Assembly (NCBI RefSeq): GCF_006569185.2
Contig: NZ_VIGC02000026.1
Coordinates: 32,691 to 96,690, forward strand
Direction of reading: 5' to 3'
DNA: 64,000 nucleotides
DNA from: Litorilinea aerophila
Lineage (GTDB): Bacteria; Chloroflexota; Anaerolineae; Caldilineales; Caldilineaceae
The notes beneath the pieces were generated by a model. That model was not told the origin of the DNA and searched no databases. It saw nothing but the letters and a program-made list of their open reading frames with translations. The position numbers were made by a program, and so were the translations under genes. Each line of letters opens with the position of its first letter. Positions within the stretch are counted from its first letter, which is position 1. Of this stretch, positions 25,380-34,886 are shown one piece after another.

Positions 25380-27086
25380 ATGAACCGCAGCAAGACCTTT
25401 TTCAGCGAATCCGGCGTGGCCGGCTTTACCCATCGGGCCTTCACCCGCTCCATGGGCTACGACGACGAGGAGATGGCCCGACCCGTCATCGGCATCTGCA
25501 ACACCTACAGCGAGCTCAACAACTGCCATCAACACTTTCGGGAACTCTGCGAGGCCGTGAAGCGGGGCGTGCTGGAGGCCGGAGGGCTCCCCCTGGAGTT
25601 TCCCACCATCTCCCTGGGCGAGATCTTCCTCAACCCCACCTCCATGCTCTACCGCAACCTGGCCGCCATGGACACCGAGGAAATGATCCGGGCCCAGCCC
25701 ATCGACGGAGTGGTGCTGCTGACCGGCTGTGACAAGACCACCCCGGCGGCGCTCATGGGCGCGGCCAGCGCCGACCTGCCCGCCATCCTGGTGGGCGGCG
25801 GCCCCATGCTCAACGGCCACTTCCGGGGACAGATCCTGGGCGCGTGCACCGACTGCCGCCGCCTCACCGCGGAATACCGGGCCGGTACCCTGGACGAAGC
25901 CACCTACCGGGAGATCGAGGACGGCATCGTGCGCAGCCCCGGCCACTGCATGGTCATGGGCACCGCCTCCACCATGAACACCCTGGCCGAGGCCCTGGGC
26001 ATGGCCCTGCCCAACAACGGCGCCATCCCCGCGGTGGACGCCCGGCGCCTGCGCCTGGCCACCGCCGCCGGCCGGCGCATCGTCCACCTGGCCCGGGAAG
26101 GCATCCGCCCCTCCCAGATCATGACGCCGGAAGCGTTCCACAACGCCATCGTGGTGCTCAACGCCCTGGGCGGCAGCACCAACGCGGTGGTCCACCTGCC
26201 GGCCATCGCCCGCCGCCTGGGCATCGAGCTGCCCCTGGAGCGCTTCGACCAGATCAGCCGACGCACGCCGGTGATCGCCAACGTGCGCCCCATCGGCCGC
26301 TACCAGATGGAGGACCTCTACTACGCCGGGGGCACTGCAGCCCTGATCAAGGAGCTCCTGCCTTTGCTCCACGGCGATGCCCCGACCGTGACCGGCCGCA
26401 CCCTGGCGGAAAATGTGCAGCAGGCCACAGTCCAGGATGCCGACATCATCCGGCCCCTGGACAACCCCCTCCAGCCGGAAGGGGGCATCGCGGTGCTGCG
26501 GGGCAACCTGGCGCCCGACGGGGCCATCATCAAGCAGGGCGCGGCATCGCCCCACCTGCTCCAACACCGGGGGCGGGCCGTGGTCTTCCGGGGGATGGAC
26601 GACCTGCGGGCCCGGCTGGACGACCCGAACCTGGACGTGAAACCGGACGATGTGCTGGTCCTGCAGAACGTGGGGCCGGTGGGTGGGCCCGGCATGCCCG
26701 AGGTGGGCAACTTCTCCATCCCGGCCAAGTTGCTGCGGGAAGGGGTGCGGGACATGGTGCGCATCTCCGACGCGCGCATGAGCGGCACGGCGTTTGGCAC
26801 CATCGTCCTCCATGTGGCGCCGGAGAGCGCGGTGGGCGGTCCCCTGGCCCTGGTGCAGGACGGCGACGAGATCGAGCTGGACGTGCCCAACCGCCGCCTG
26901 ATCCTCCACGTGGATCCGGCCGAGCTGGAGCGGCGCCGGGCTGCCTGGCAACCGCCCCGGCCCGCCTTCCGCCGGGGCTATGGCTGGCTCTACCTCCAGC
27001 ATGTGCTTCAGGCGCCCCAAGGCTGCGACTTCGATTTCCTGGCCGGCAGCGACCCTGTCACCGCCCAGGAACAGCCCAAATTCTGA
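25380..27086 (+). CDS. IlvD/Edd family sugar-acid dehydratase (pentonate dehydratase-like)
   Basis: A 568-residue Fe-S dehydratase. GICNTYSELNNCHQHF (Cys ligand) near 42, TGCDKTTPAALMGA near 118 (Cys), and ILGACTDCRR near 155 (Cys) give the cluster ligands. PVGGPGMPEV near 440 and DARMSGTAFGT near 465 are catalytic-region motifs. The GCDKTTPA form and the C-terminal YGWLYLQHVLQAPQGCDFDFL tail are those of arabinonate/xylonate-type dehydratases rather than biosynthetic IlvD. It would dehydrate a sugar acid to a 2-keto-3-deoxy acid, matching the sugar-acid genes further right. Confidence 0.85.
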   Translation: MNRSKTFFSESGVAGFTHRAFTRSMGYDDEEMARPVIGICNTYSELNNCHQHFRELCEAVKRGVLEAGGLPLEFPTISLGEIFLNPTSMLYRNLAAMDTEEMIRAQPIDGVVLLTGCDKTTPAALMGAASADLPAILVGGGPMLNGHFRGQILGACTDCRRLTAEYRAGTLDEATYREIEDGIVRSPGHCMVMGTASTMNTLAEALGMALPNNGAIPAVDARRLRLATAAGRRIVHLAREGIRPSQIMTPEAFHNAIVVLNALGGSTNAVVHLPAIARRLGIELPLERFDQISRRTPVIANVRPIGRYQMEDLYYAGGTAALIKELLPLLHGDAPTVTGRTLAENVQQATVQDADIIRPLDNPLQPEGGIAVLRGNLAPDGAIIKQGAASPHLLQHRGRAVVFRGMDDLRARLDDPNLDVKPDDVLVLQNVGPVGGPGMPEVGNFSIPAKLLREGVRDMVRISDARMSGTAFGTIVLHVAPESAVGGPLALVQDGDEIELDVPNRRLILHVDPAELERRRAAWQPPRPAFRRGYGWLYLQHVLQAPQGCDFDFLAGSDPVTAQEQPKF

Positions 27087-27162
27087 AAGCTCATCTCCCA
27101 AATGGGTGCGAACCTGTCTGGTTCCCTGGGAAATCGGGATGGGCAGCACACATTTGTGGTAG

Positions 27163-28005
27163 ATGAGCCATCTCAAGAGGCACTGGCCCATGTTTCAAGC
27201 CGATCCCAACCGGATCTACTTCCAGGCCCACCGGGGCAGCGTGGATGAACGGCCGGAAAACACCCTGGTCGCCTTCCGCCATGCCTGGCACTTTCCTGGC
27301 GCCATCCCCGAAACGGACGTGCGCACCACCCGAGACGGGGTGCTGATCTGCCTCCACGACGCCACCCTGGCCCGCACCACCGACGCGCCCGACGAGTACA
27401 AAGATGTGCCCGTCTCCCGGCTGACCGAAGCGGAAGTGCGTCGCTGGGATGCCGGCGTCCGCTTCAGCCCGGCCTACGCCGGCCAGCACGTCCCCACCCT
27501 GCGGGAAGTGCTGGCCGAGCTCAGCGGCCACCCAGAGCGGGCCCTCTACCTGGAGGTCAAGGACGCCGACTTCCAGGCCCTGGGCCGGCTCCTCGATGAA
27601 TACGGCGTGTGGGACCAGATCCTCTTCATCGCCGGGAATCCCGCCTGGCTCCTGGAGCTGCAGCGCCTCTTTCCCGGCGTGCCCACCATGACCTGGCTCA
27701 GCGGCTCCCCAGAGAAAATTCAGGCCGGCTTCGAACATCTGGCCCGGACCGACTTCGCCGGCATCACCCAGCTCCAGATGCACCTGCACGCTGCAGCCGA
27801 TCAGGACGCCATCCGCTACCTGTTGGATGAAGCTTTTTTGCAGTACGCCCAGGAGCGCCTGCGGAAGGTGGGCGCCGTCCTTCAGTTGCGGCCCTTCCGC
27901 TTCGACGGTCCGTCCCTGCGCCGGCTGATCGACCTGGGCGTACACTGGTTCGTCGCCGACGCGCCCGAGCAGTTCAGCGCAGCCCTGGCGGCCGCCCGGC
28001 GGTGA
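27163..28005 (+). CDS. Glycerophosphodiester phosphodiesterase family protein
   Basis: A 280-residue stand-alone GDPD. FQAHRGSVDERPENTLVAF near 20 (His catalytic, PENT), ETDVRTTRDGVLICLHDATL near 47 (Glu/Asp metal, second His) and LYLEVKDAD near 130 are family motifs. It is cytoplasmic by appearance. The ATG at 27163 has only a weak ribosome site; ATG 27190 (residue 10) has AGAGG 10 nt upstream and is a good alternative. This is the second GDPD of the same gene run. Confidence 0.85.
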   Translation: MSHLKRHWPMFQADPNRIYFQAHRGSVDERPENTLVAFRHAWHFPGAIPETDVRTTRDGVLICLHDATLARTTDAPDEYKDVPVSRLTEAEVRRWDAGVRFSPAYAGQHVPTLREVLAELSGHPERALYLEVKDADFQALGRLLDEYGVWDQILFIAGNPAWLLELQRLFPGVPTMTWLSGSPEKIQAGFEHLARTDFAGITQLQMHLHAAADQDAIRYLLDEAFLQYAQERLRKVGAVLQLRPFRFDGPSLRRLIDLGVHWFVADAPEQFSAALAAARR

Positions 28006-28086
28006 TGCCGCGCCGCCGCTCCAGCCCGATTCGAGTCAACCTTTGGTCAACAGTCAACCTGCCAGCACCCAACGGATGAATCCCCC

Positions 28087-29385
28087 ATGAACCATCGCCA
28101 TCTGCACACCCACCGGCTGCCAGGCCTGGTCCTTCGCAGCCACGAATTCCAACTGCCCCTGGACTACGCCGACCCCGACCGGGGCGAGATCACCGTCTAC
28201 GCCCGGGAGGTGGTGGCGGCCGGGCATGAGGACAAAGAGCTGCCCTGGCTGCTCTTCCTGCAGGGCGGCCCCGGCTTCGGCGCGCCCCGGCCCCTGGAAA
28301 ATCAGGGCTGGCTCAAGCGGGCCCTGGCCGAGTTCCGGGTACTCCTGCTGGACCAGCGGGGCACCGGCCTCAGCAGCCCGGCCACGGCCCAGACCCTGGC
28401 CCGCCTGGCCACGGCCCGGGAGCAGGCCGACTACCTGCGCCACTTCCGGGCCGATGCCATCGTCCGGGACGCGGAAGCCATCCGCCGGATGCTGGTGGGC
28501 GAGGATCGGCCGTGGAGCGTGCTGGGCCAGAGCTTCGGCGGATTCTGCGCGGTCCACTACCTCTCGGCCGCGGCGGAGGGGCTGCGGGAGGTGCTGATCA
28601 CGGGGGGGCTGCCACCCCTGGAGCGGCCGCCGGATCACGTCTATCGGGCCACCTACCGGCGGGTGCTGGAGATGAACCGCCGCTACTATGACCGCTACCC
28701 GGAGGACGTGGCCCGGGTCCAGGAAATCGTGGCCCATCTGCAGCGGGAGGAGGTGCGCCTGCCCACCGGAGACCGGCTCCCCCCCCGCCGTTTCCAGCAG
28801 TTGGGCATCGCCTTCGGCAGCAGCACCGGCTTTGAGGAGGTCCACTACCTGCTGGAGCAGGCTTTTGTGGCGGGCCGCCAGGGCCGGGAACTGAGCTACC
28901 CCTTCCTGCGGGGCGTGGAGAATGCCCAGTCCTTCGACACCAACCCCATCTACGCCATCCTGCACGAGGCCATCTACTGCCAGCACCAGGCGTCCCGCTG
29001 GTCGGCGCAACGGGTACGCCGGGAATTTCCAGACTTTGAACCCGCGGCGGGCAGGCCGGTCTACTTCACCGGCGAGATGGTCTATCCGTGGATGTTCGAG
29101 GAGTATGGGGCATTGCGCCCCCTGCGGGAGGCGGCGGAGATCCTGGCGGGCTACGAGGGATGGCCCCAGCTCTACGACGTGGCCACCCTACGGGCCAACC
29201 GGGTCCCCTGCGCTGCGGTCATCTACTACGACGACATGTACGTGGAGCGGGAATTTTCCGAGGAAACGGCCCGCCAGATCCGGGGCATGCGCATCTGGGT
29301 GACCAACGAGTACCAACACAACGGCCTGCGGGCTGACGGCGAACGCATCCTGGAGCGCCTGTTGGCCATGGCCCGGGGCGGATGA
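28087..29385 (+). CDS. Alpha/beta hydrolase, S33 proline iminopeptidase-like
   Basis: A 432-residue alpha/beta hydrolase. LLFLQGGPGFGAP near 55 is the oxyanion HGGPG-like segment of S33 peptidases. LLLDQRGTGLSSP near 92 and VLGQSFGGFCAVHYL near 142 (Ser nucleophile) follow the S33 pattern. The catalytic His is probably in TNEYQHNGLRADGERI near the end. Family members remove N-terminal proline or other residues from short peptides. The length matches the ~430-residue Chloroflexota/Actinobacteria subgroup. Confidence 0.85.
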   Translation: MNHRHLHTHRLPGLVLRSHEFQLPLDYADPDRGEITVYAREVVAAGHEDKELPWLLFLQGGPGFGAPRPLENQGWLKRALAEFRVLLLDQRGTGLSSPATAQTLARLATAREQADYLRHFRADAIVRDAEAIRRMLVGEDRPWSVLGQSFGGFCAVHYLSAAAEGLREVLITGGLPPLERPPDHVYRATYRRVLEMNRRYYDRYPEDVARVQEIVAHLQREEVRLPTGDRLPPRRFQQLGIAFGSSTGFEEVHYLLEQAFVAGRQGRELSYPFLRGVENAQSFDTNPIYAILHEAIYCQHQASRWSAQRVRREFPDFEPAAGRPVYFTGEMVYPWMFEEYGALRPLREAAEILAGYEGWPQLYDVATLRANRVPCAAVIYYDDMYVEREFSEETARQIRGMRIWVTNEYQHNGLRADGERILERLLAMARGG

Positions 29386-29394
29386 GGAGGAAGC

Positions 29395-30042
29395 ATGCAA
29401 GCACATCGCATTTTGCTGGTGCTGGGCGGCACCTACCATGACTTCGATGGCTTTGCCGCCACCCTGACGCCGGTGTTGGCCCGGGGAGGCGCCCAGGTGG
29501 AGGCGACCTATGAGCTGAATCGCCTCCACGATCTGGGCGATGTAGACGTGGTGATCCTCTACACCTGCCTCAGCGGCCCCACGGCAGAGGCGCCGGACGC
29601 GGCGGGCATCGACGAGGGCCAGGCCCGCTCCCTGGCGGAATGGGTGGCCAGCGGCGGCGGGCTCTTGGCCCTGCATGCAGCCACCGTCTCCGCCCGCAAC
29701 AACCCGACCCTGCGTGGGCTGATGGGCGGCGCCTTTGAAAGCCATCCGCCCCAATTCGCCTTTACCGTCTATCCCATGTACGGCCCCCACCCCATCACCG
29801 AGGGCATCGAGGCCTTCACCGTCCACGACGAGTTTTACATCCAGATCTACGAGCCAGACGTGGCCATTCACATGGTCGCCATGGACCGGGGTCTCTGTCA
29901 CCCCATGGTCTGGAGCAAAGGGGTGGGCCAGGGACGGGTGGCCCACATCGCCCTGGGCCACGGCCCGGCCGTATGGAGCCTGCCGGCCTACCAGCAGCTG
30001 GTGGGGCAGGCAGTGGGATGGTTGGGGGAGCGCCGGGGGTAA
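29395..30042 (+). CDS. ThuA domain protein
   Basis: A 215-residue class I glutamine-amidotransferase-like protein of the ThuA (trehalose utilisation) family. VLGGTYHDFDGF at the start, GGGLLALHAATVS near 82, GGAFESHPPQFAFTVYPM near 107, and HPMVWSKGVGQGRVAHIALGH near 165 are typical. ThuA-type proteins convert or handle keto-sugars, but their chemistry is poorly defined. It starts 9 bp after the S33 gene with GAGGAAG before the ATG and is the last plus-strand gene before a converging lyase gene. Confidence 0.85.
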   Translation: MQAHRILLVLGGTYHDFDGFAATLTPVLARGGAQVEATYELNRLHDLGDVDVVILYTCLSGPTAEAPDAAGIDEGQARSLAEWVASGGGLLALHAATVSARNNPTLRGLMGGAFESHPPQFAFTVYPMYGPHPITEGIEAFTVHDEFYIQIYEPDVAIHMVAMDRGLCHPMVWSKGVGQGRVAHIALGHGPAVWSLPAYQQLVGQAVGWLGERRG

Positions 30043-30053
30043 CGGGCGGCCTG

Positions 30054-30968
30054 TTACGCCTTCTCCGCCACGCCCAGGGTCGCCAGGATCTGGGTCACCT
30101 CCTGGCGCTCCGCTTCGGACAGCTCGGAGATGGGCGGGCGGACTGTCCGACTGCACAGCCCCATCTGGGCCATGGCTTCCTTCACCGCGGAGACGTTGTT
30201 GGCGTTGTTGCGCCGGGCCCGCAGCTCCTCAAAAGGGCGCACCTGGGCCCAGATGGCCATGGCCCGGGCGTAGTCCCCCTGTTCCAGGGCCTGTTGCATC
30301 TGCAGGGAGGGCCCGGTGATCACGTTGACCAGGCCGGAGGTAAAGCCGTGCGCGCCGCCGGGCCAGAAGAAGGGCGCCCACGATTCCGCGATGCCGCAGA
30401 TCCAGGCCAGGCGGTCCGGCCCCACCTGGCGCACCAGGGTGGCGAAGAGCTGGGGATTGGCCACGGCATATTTCACGCCCACAAAATTGGGGCAGGCGTC
30501 GGCCAGGCCGCCCAGGGCCGCCGCGCCGATGGCCGCGTCCCGCACATAGGGCACCACGCCCAACGCCGGCACCGCGTCGGCAATGGCCTTGTGATAGGCG
30601 ATCCAGCCTTCGTCAGAGCGGTAGGGGTGTACCGGCTGGTGGACCATCACCGCGTGGGCCCCCAGGGAGGCGGCATCCCGGGCCATGGCAGCGGCCGTGG
30701 CGGCATCGAAGCCCACGCCGGCCAGCACCAGTGCCTTGCCCTGGGCGCCGGCTACCGCGGCCTGGACTGCGGCTCGATGCTCTTCAGGCGTCAGGGAATA
30801 GAATTCGCCGGTGTTGCCGTTGGGCGTCACCACCGTGATGCCGCCGGCCACCATCCGCTCCACCAGGGCGGCGTAGGTGGCGAAATCGGCCTCCCCACTT
30901 TCGGTGAACGGGGTCACCGGGATGGCCGAGACGGTGTGTAGGGCCTGTTGAATGGCGCTCAGTTCCAT
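30054..30968 (-). CDS. DapA/NAL family lyase (possible 5-keto-4-deoxyglucarate dehydratase)
   Basis: A 304-residue class I aldolase of the dihydrodipicolinate synthase superfamily. SAIPVTPFTESGE near 12, VVTPNGNTGEFYSLTPEEH near 44, and NFVGVKYAVANP near 160 with the Schiff-base Lys. The VTPNGNTGEFYSL form and context favour a sugar-acid enzyme, such as 5-dehydro-4-deoxyglucarate dehydratase or a keto-deoxy-acid aldolase, over lysine biosynthesis. The start at 30968 has GGGAGGA upstream. It is divergent from dgoD with overlapping promoters. Confidence 0.82.
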   Translation of the reverse strand: MELSAIQQALHTVSAIPVTPFTESGEADFATYAALVERMVAGGITVVTPNGNTGEFYSLTPEEHRAAVQAAVAGAQGKALVLAGVGFDAATAAAMARDAASLGAHAVMVHQPVHPYRSDEGWIAYHKAIADAVPALGVVPYVRDAAIGAAALGGLADACPNFVGVKYAVANPQLFATLVRQVGPDRLAWICGIAESWAPFFWPGGAHGFTSGLVNVITGPSLQMQQALEQGDYARAMAIWAQVRPFEELRARRNNANNVSAVKEAMAQMGLCSRTVRPPISELSEAERQEVTQILATLGVAEKA

Positions 30969-31012
30969 TGGAGTCCTCCCTGAAGGGTGCATGCACGGTC
31001 GTTACAGCCAGG

Positions 31013-31064
31013 GTTATAACACGGGGTTGCCGGTTTGAGCAATTCCCCTGGCTACGGTTAAACT
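31013..31064. promoter_or_regulatory. Overlapping divergent promoters for the DapA-family gene and dgoD operon
   Basis: Minus strand: TTGCTC (31042-31037), 18 bp, TATAAC (31018-31013). Plus strand: TTGAGC (31035-31040), 18 bp, TAAACT (31059-31064). The two -35 boxes share bases 31037-31040, so use of one should exclude the other. A single regulator bound here could control both sides. Confidence 0.42.
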
Positions 31065-31160
31065 TAAGGGCAGTGATGCCATCACGCCGCTCCCATGGTG
31101 CCACATGCCAGGCACAGCACAAAAAACTCCCATTCAACCCGTAGAAAGCAGGGTATCGTT

Positions 31161-32282
31161 GTGAAGATCACCAAACTGGAAACCTTCCTGGTCAAACCCC
31201 GCTGGCTTTTTCTGAAGATTCACACCGACGAAGGCCTGGTAGGCCTGGGCGAACCCATCCTGGAAGGGCGAGCGCGGACCGTGGCCCAGGCAGTGGCCGA
31301 AGTGGAGCCCTACCTGGTGGGCAAAGATCCCACCCGGGTGGTGCACCACTGGCAGGCCATCTACAAGCATGCCTTCTACCGGGGCGGACCCATCCTCACC
31401 AGCGCGCTCTCGGGCATCGAGCACGCGCTGTGGGATCTGGCCGGCAAGGCCGTGGGGCTGCCGGTGTACAAGATGCTGGGCGGCCCCCTGCGGGATCGCA
31501 TCAAGGTCTACAAAGGCATCGGCGGCGGCAGTGTGGAAGAGGCCGTGGCCAATGCCAAAGCCGCAGTGGAACGGGGCTTCATCGCCATCAAGACCGGCGT
31601 GGGCGGCCCCCGCCCGGCCCGCATCATCGAGACCCCCGGCTTCGTGGACCACGTGGTGGAGCGCTTCGCCGCCATCCGGGAGGCCGTGGGCAAGGAGGTG
31701 GACATCGCCATCGACTTCCACGGCGCGGTCAGCCCCCAGACGGCCATGCTCCTCATCAAGGCCCTGGAGCCCTACCAGCCCCTCTTCGTGGAGGAGCCGG
31801 TCCAGTGCCAGAACGTGGACGTCCTGGCCGACATCGCCCGCAAGACCCATCTGCCCATCGCCACCGGCGAACGGATCTTTACCAAGTGGGGCTTCCGGGA
31901 GATCCTGGAAAAGCGGGCCGCCTCCATCCTCCAGCCCGACATCTCCCACGCGGGCGGCATCTTCGAAGCTCGCCTCATCGCCGGGATGGCCGAAGCCTAC
32001 TACGCCGCCATCGCGCCCCACTGCCCCCTGGGGCCCATCTCCCTGGCCGCGGGCATCCACCTGGACGCCTCCATCCCCAACTTCCTGGCCCAGGAACACA
32101 CCACCTTTGGGGAAGGCTACCTGAAGCAGCCCTTTACCTTCAAGGACGGCTACCTGGAACTGCCCACCGGCCCCGGCCTGGGCATCGAGCTGGACGAGGA
32201 AGCCCTGGCCGACAAGATCGGCCACGACTGGCGCAACCCCGAAACCTATCACCCGGACGACGGCGCGGCCATCGACTGGTAG
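31161..32282 (+). CDS. dgoD: D-galactonate dehydratase (enolase superfamily)
   Basis: A 373-residue enzyme that dehydrates D-galactonate to 2-keto-3-deoxygalactonate. KITKLETFLVKPRWLFLKI is the DgoD N-terminus. IAIDFHGAV near 193 (Asp and His), FVEEPV near 219, ATGERIF near 244, and IAPHCPLGPISLAAG near 294 carry the metal ligands and catalytic His of this subgroup. I chose the GTG at 31161 because homology begins exactly there; an ATG at 31095 would add unrelated residues. It leads a five-gene plus-strand operon with gaps of 12-25 bp. Confidence 0.9.
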   Translation: MKITKLETFLVKPRWLFLKIHTDEGLVGLGEPILEGRARTVAQAVAEVEPYLVGKDPTRVVHHWQAIYKHAFYRGGPILTSALSGIEHALWDLAGKAVGLPVYKMLGGPLRDRIKVYKGIGGGSVEEAVANAKAAVERGFIAIKTGVGGPRPARIIETPGFVDHVVERFAAIREAVGKEVDIAIDFHGAVSPQTAMLLIKALEPYQPLFVEEPVQCQNVDVLADIARKTHLPIATGERIFTKWGFREILEKRAASILQPDISHAGGIFEARLIAGMAEAYYAAIAPHCPLGPISLAAGIHLDASIPNFLAQEHTTFGEGYLKQPFTFKDGYLELPTGPGLGIELDEEALADKIGHDWRNPETYHPDDGAAIDW

Positions 32283-32294
32283 GAGAGAGCCATC

Positions 32295-33452
32295 ATGAAA
32301 ATCACCTCTGTCAAAACCGCCGCCACCCGCGGCCACGGCATGCACCTCTGGGTCAAAGTGGAGACCGACGCCGGCATCACCGGCCTGGGCGAATGTGTCC
32401 ACGGCGGCAAGCAGGCCATCGCCATTATCCAGAACCTGGCGCCCCGCCTCATCGGCCGGGACCCCTTCGCCATCGACGCCATCTTCGAAGAGCTGCGGCG
32501 CAGCCACGTCTTCGATGGCGGCTTCGCCGGCGCCCTCATCACCGCCCTGACCGGCATTGAGATCGCGCTGTGGGACCTGAAGGGCAAGGCCCTGGGCGTG
32601 CCCGTCTACGAGCTGCTGGGCGGCAAGTTCCGAGACAAGATCCGGGTCTACGCCGACTGCCAGGTGGAGCCCGGCATGAACTTCGACGAGATCCAGCAGG
32701 TGGTGGACCAGGTGCTGGAGCGAGGCTTCACCGCCCTGAAGATCGACCTGGACATCCACGCCTATGGCCACGCCGGCAGCGAGGTGGCCGGCTTCACCAA
32801 GGACAAATTCAACTACACCGCGGGCCAGTGGGAACACGAGCGCATGGTGGAGATGGTGGAGATGGTCACCCGGGCCGCGGGCAAAAACGTGGACGTGGCC
32901 GCAGATGTCCACACCCGGCTGGATGTGCCCAGCGCCATCCGCCTGGCCCGGGACCTGGAGCAGTTCCACCTCCTCTGGCTGGAAGAGCCGGTGCCGGCGG
33001 AGAACATCGACGCCATGCGGGAAGTCACCCGCTCCACCAGCACCCCCATCTGCAGCGGGGAGAACCTCTACCTGCGCCACGGCTTCCGGGAGCTCATCGA
33101 GAAGCAGGCCGTCAACATCATCATGCCGGACATCCCCAAGTGTGGCGGCCTGTCGGAGTGCCGCAAGATCGCCAACCTGGCCGAAATCTACTACATGCCC
33201 TTCGCGCCCCACAACGTCTCGTCGCCCATCGGTACCCTGGCCTCGGCCCATGTCTGCGCCACCGTGCCCAACTTCCTGGTGTTGGAGTTCCACTGGCTCC
33301 ACCGGGACTACTGGACCACCATCATCCAGGAAAAGACCGACATCATCCAGGACGGCTACATCACCCTGACCGACCGGCCCGGCATCGGCGTGGAGCTGGA
33401 CGAAGAGGTGGCCCGCCAGTACCAGTTCCCGGGCACCACCTGGTTCGAATAA
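32295..33452 (+). CDS. Enolase-superfamily sugar-acid dehydratase/racemase
   Basis: A 385-residue mandelate-racemase-like protein. ALKIDLDIHAYG near 153 (Lys), VAADVHTRLD near 203 (Asp, His), WLEEPVPAENI near 229 (Glu), CSGENLYLRHG near 254 (Glu) and FAPHNVSSPIGT near 305 (His) form the expected barrel active site. AGGAGAG precedes the ATG. Specific substrate is not fixed; galactarate, gluconate or mannonate-type acids are candidates. It lies between dgoD and a uronate dehydrogenase-like gene. Confidence 0.85.
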   Translation: MKITSVKTAATRGHGMHLWVKVETDAGITGLGECVHGGKQAIAIIQNLAPRLIGRDPFAIDAIFEELRRSHVFDGGFAGALITALTGIEIALWDLKGKALGVPVYELLGGKFRDKIRVYADCQVEPGMNFDEIQQVVDQVLERGFTALKIDLDIHAYGHAGSEVAGFTKDKFNYTAGQWEHERMVEMVEMVTRAAGKNVDVAADVHTRLDVPSAIRLARDLEQFHLLWLEEPVPAENIDAMREVTRSTSTPICSGENLYLRHGFRELIEKQAVNIIMPDIPKCGGLSECRKIANLAEIYYMPFAPHNVSSPIGTLASAHVCATVPNFLVLEFHWLHRDYWTTIIQEKTDIIQDGYITLTDRPGIGVELDEEVARQYQFPGTTWFE

Positions 33453-33477
33453 CGATGACGTCATCAAGGAGGAGCCC

Positions 33478-34221
33478 ATGAGCAAGCGCAAGGTTCTGAT
33501 CACCGGTGCGGCCGGCCGCATCGGCAGCTTCCTCACCCGACAGTGGGTGGACCGCTATGACCTGGTCCTGACCGACATCCGCACCCCAGCCGACAGCCAC
33601 GGCTTCCCCTTCATCCAGGCCAACCTGGCCGACTTCGAAGCCGTGGTGCCCCTCTGCCAGGGGGTGGACACGGTGGTGCACCTGGGCGCCGACCCCAGCA
33701 TGCAGGCCACCTGGGAGAGCCTGCTGCCCAACAACGTCATCGCGGTCTACAACGTCTTCGAGGCCGCCCGACGGGCCGGCTGCCGTCGAGTCATCTTCGC
33801 CAGCAGCGTCAACGCCGTCTTCGCCTACCCACCGGACGTCCAGGTGACCACCACCCATCACCCGGTGCGCCCGCCCAACCTGTACGGCGCCAGCAAGGCC
33901 TGGGGCGAGGCCGTGGCCGCCTACTACGGCACCCAGACGCCCCTCTCGGCCATCTGCCTGCGCTTCGGCTGGGTGGTGGACCGGAACAGCCCCGAGATCC
34001 GGGTGGATCACCCGTACATCGACATCACCCTGACCTACGAAGACCTGACCCGGCTGGTGACCGCGGCCATCGAAGCCGATGACAGCCTGGACTACCGGGT
34101 CTTCCATGGGGTTTCGAACAACCGATGGAAACGGCTGGACATCAGCGACGCGCGGGAAATCCTGGGCTACGATCCCCAGGACGACGCCTTCGAGCTGGCC
34201 AAACAGAACGCGAGCCAGTAG
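33478..34221 (+). CDS. NAD-dependent epimerase/dehydratase, uronate dehydrogenase-like
   Basis: A 247-residue extended SDR. The cofactor loop VLITGAAGRIGSFL is at the start, ASSVNAVFAYPP near 115 supplies the catalytic Ser, and YGASKAWGEA near 142 gives Tyr-x-x-x-Lys. The C-terminal GVSNNRWKRLDISDAREILGY matches uronate dehydrogenase. That enzyme oxidises D-galacturonate or D-glucuronate to the aldarolactone, feeding aldarate dehydratases. AAGGAGGAG precedes the ATG. Its position in this operon fits the oxidative uronate route. Confidence 0.82.
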   Translation: MSKRKVLITGAAGRIGSFLTRQWVDRYDLVLTDIRTPADSHGFPFIQANLADFEAVVPLCQGVDTVVHLGADPSMQATWESLLPNNVIAVYNVFEAARRAGCRRVIFASSVNAVFAYPPDVQVTTTHHPVRPPNLYGASKAWGEAVAAYYGTQTPLSAICLRFGWVVDRNSPEIRVDHPYIDITLTYEDLTRLVTAAIEADDSLDYRVFHGVSNNRWKRLDISDAREILGYDPQDDAFELAKQNASQ

Positions 34222-34238
34222 CGGAAAGGATCCACACC

Positions 34239-34886
34239 ATGCCCACCAACATAGACAGGCACCTTCAGCAGGTCTGCCAGGAAGGGCTGATCGCCATCGT
34301 GCGGGGCAACTTTCCCACCCCGCGCCTCCTGGAGATCGCCGACACCCTCCAGGACGCGGGCGTCCTGGTCATGGAAGTCACCCTCAACACCACCGGCGCG
34401 CTGGACGCCATCGCCCGCCTGCGGGAACGCTTCGGCGACCGTATGCTGGTGGGCGCCGGCACCGTGCGCACCCGGGCCCAGTTTGAAGAAGCGGTGGCCG
34501 CCGGCGCCCAGTTCACCGTGGCCCCCAACCTGGACCTGGCCACGGTGGAGCAGGCCCAGGCTCGAGATGTCCTCCACCTGCCTGGCATCTTCACCCCCAC
34601 CGAGGCCGAGACCGCGTACCGGGCCGGCTGCAAGGCGGTCAAGCTCTTCCCTTCGGACGTGGTGGGGCCCAAATATCTCAAGGCCCTGCGCGCGCCCCTG
34701 GACGACATCCTCTTCATCCCCACCGGCGGCGTGACGCCCGAGAACGTGGGCGACTATATCCGTGCCGGCGCGGCCGCGGTCGGCCTGGGCAGCGCCCTGG
34801 TCACCGGCCCGGACCAATCCCGGGAAGATCTCATGGCCCGCGCCCACAAGATCCGCCAGGCATGGGAGGAAGCCAAGCGCCCATGA
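34239..34886 (+). CDS. KDPG/KDPGal-type aldolase
   Basis: A 215-residue class I aldolase of the Eda/DgoA family. [20 protein letters not shown] at 15, [12 protein letters not shown] near 43 (catalytic Glu), VGAGTVRT near 69, and [20 protein letters not shown] near 130 with the Schiff-base Lys, then [11 protein letters not shown]. It splits 2-keto-3-deoxy-6-phospho-sugar acids to pyruvate and glyceraldehyde-3-phosphate. GGAAAGGA precedes the ATG at 34239, and its stop overlaps the kinase start (ATGA). Confidence 0.9.
   Translation: MPTNIDRHLQQVCQEGLIAIVRGNFPTPRLLEIADTLQDAGVLVMEVTLNTTGALDAIARLRERFGDRMLVGAGTVRTRAQFEEAVAAGAQFTVAPNLDLATVEQAQARDVLHLPGIFTPTEAETAYRAGCKAVKLFPSDVVGPKYLKALRAPLDDILFIPTGGVTPENVGDYIRAGAAAVGLGSALVTGPDQSREDLMARAHKIRQAWEEAKRP

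Noticed and set aside
31134..33536. 800-codon minus-strand open frame opposite dgoD and the next dehydratase
   Set aside because: Composition is typical of an antisense shadow (very high Gly, Asp, Val, His), and it spans two well-supported genes and their gap.
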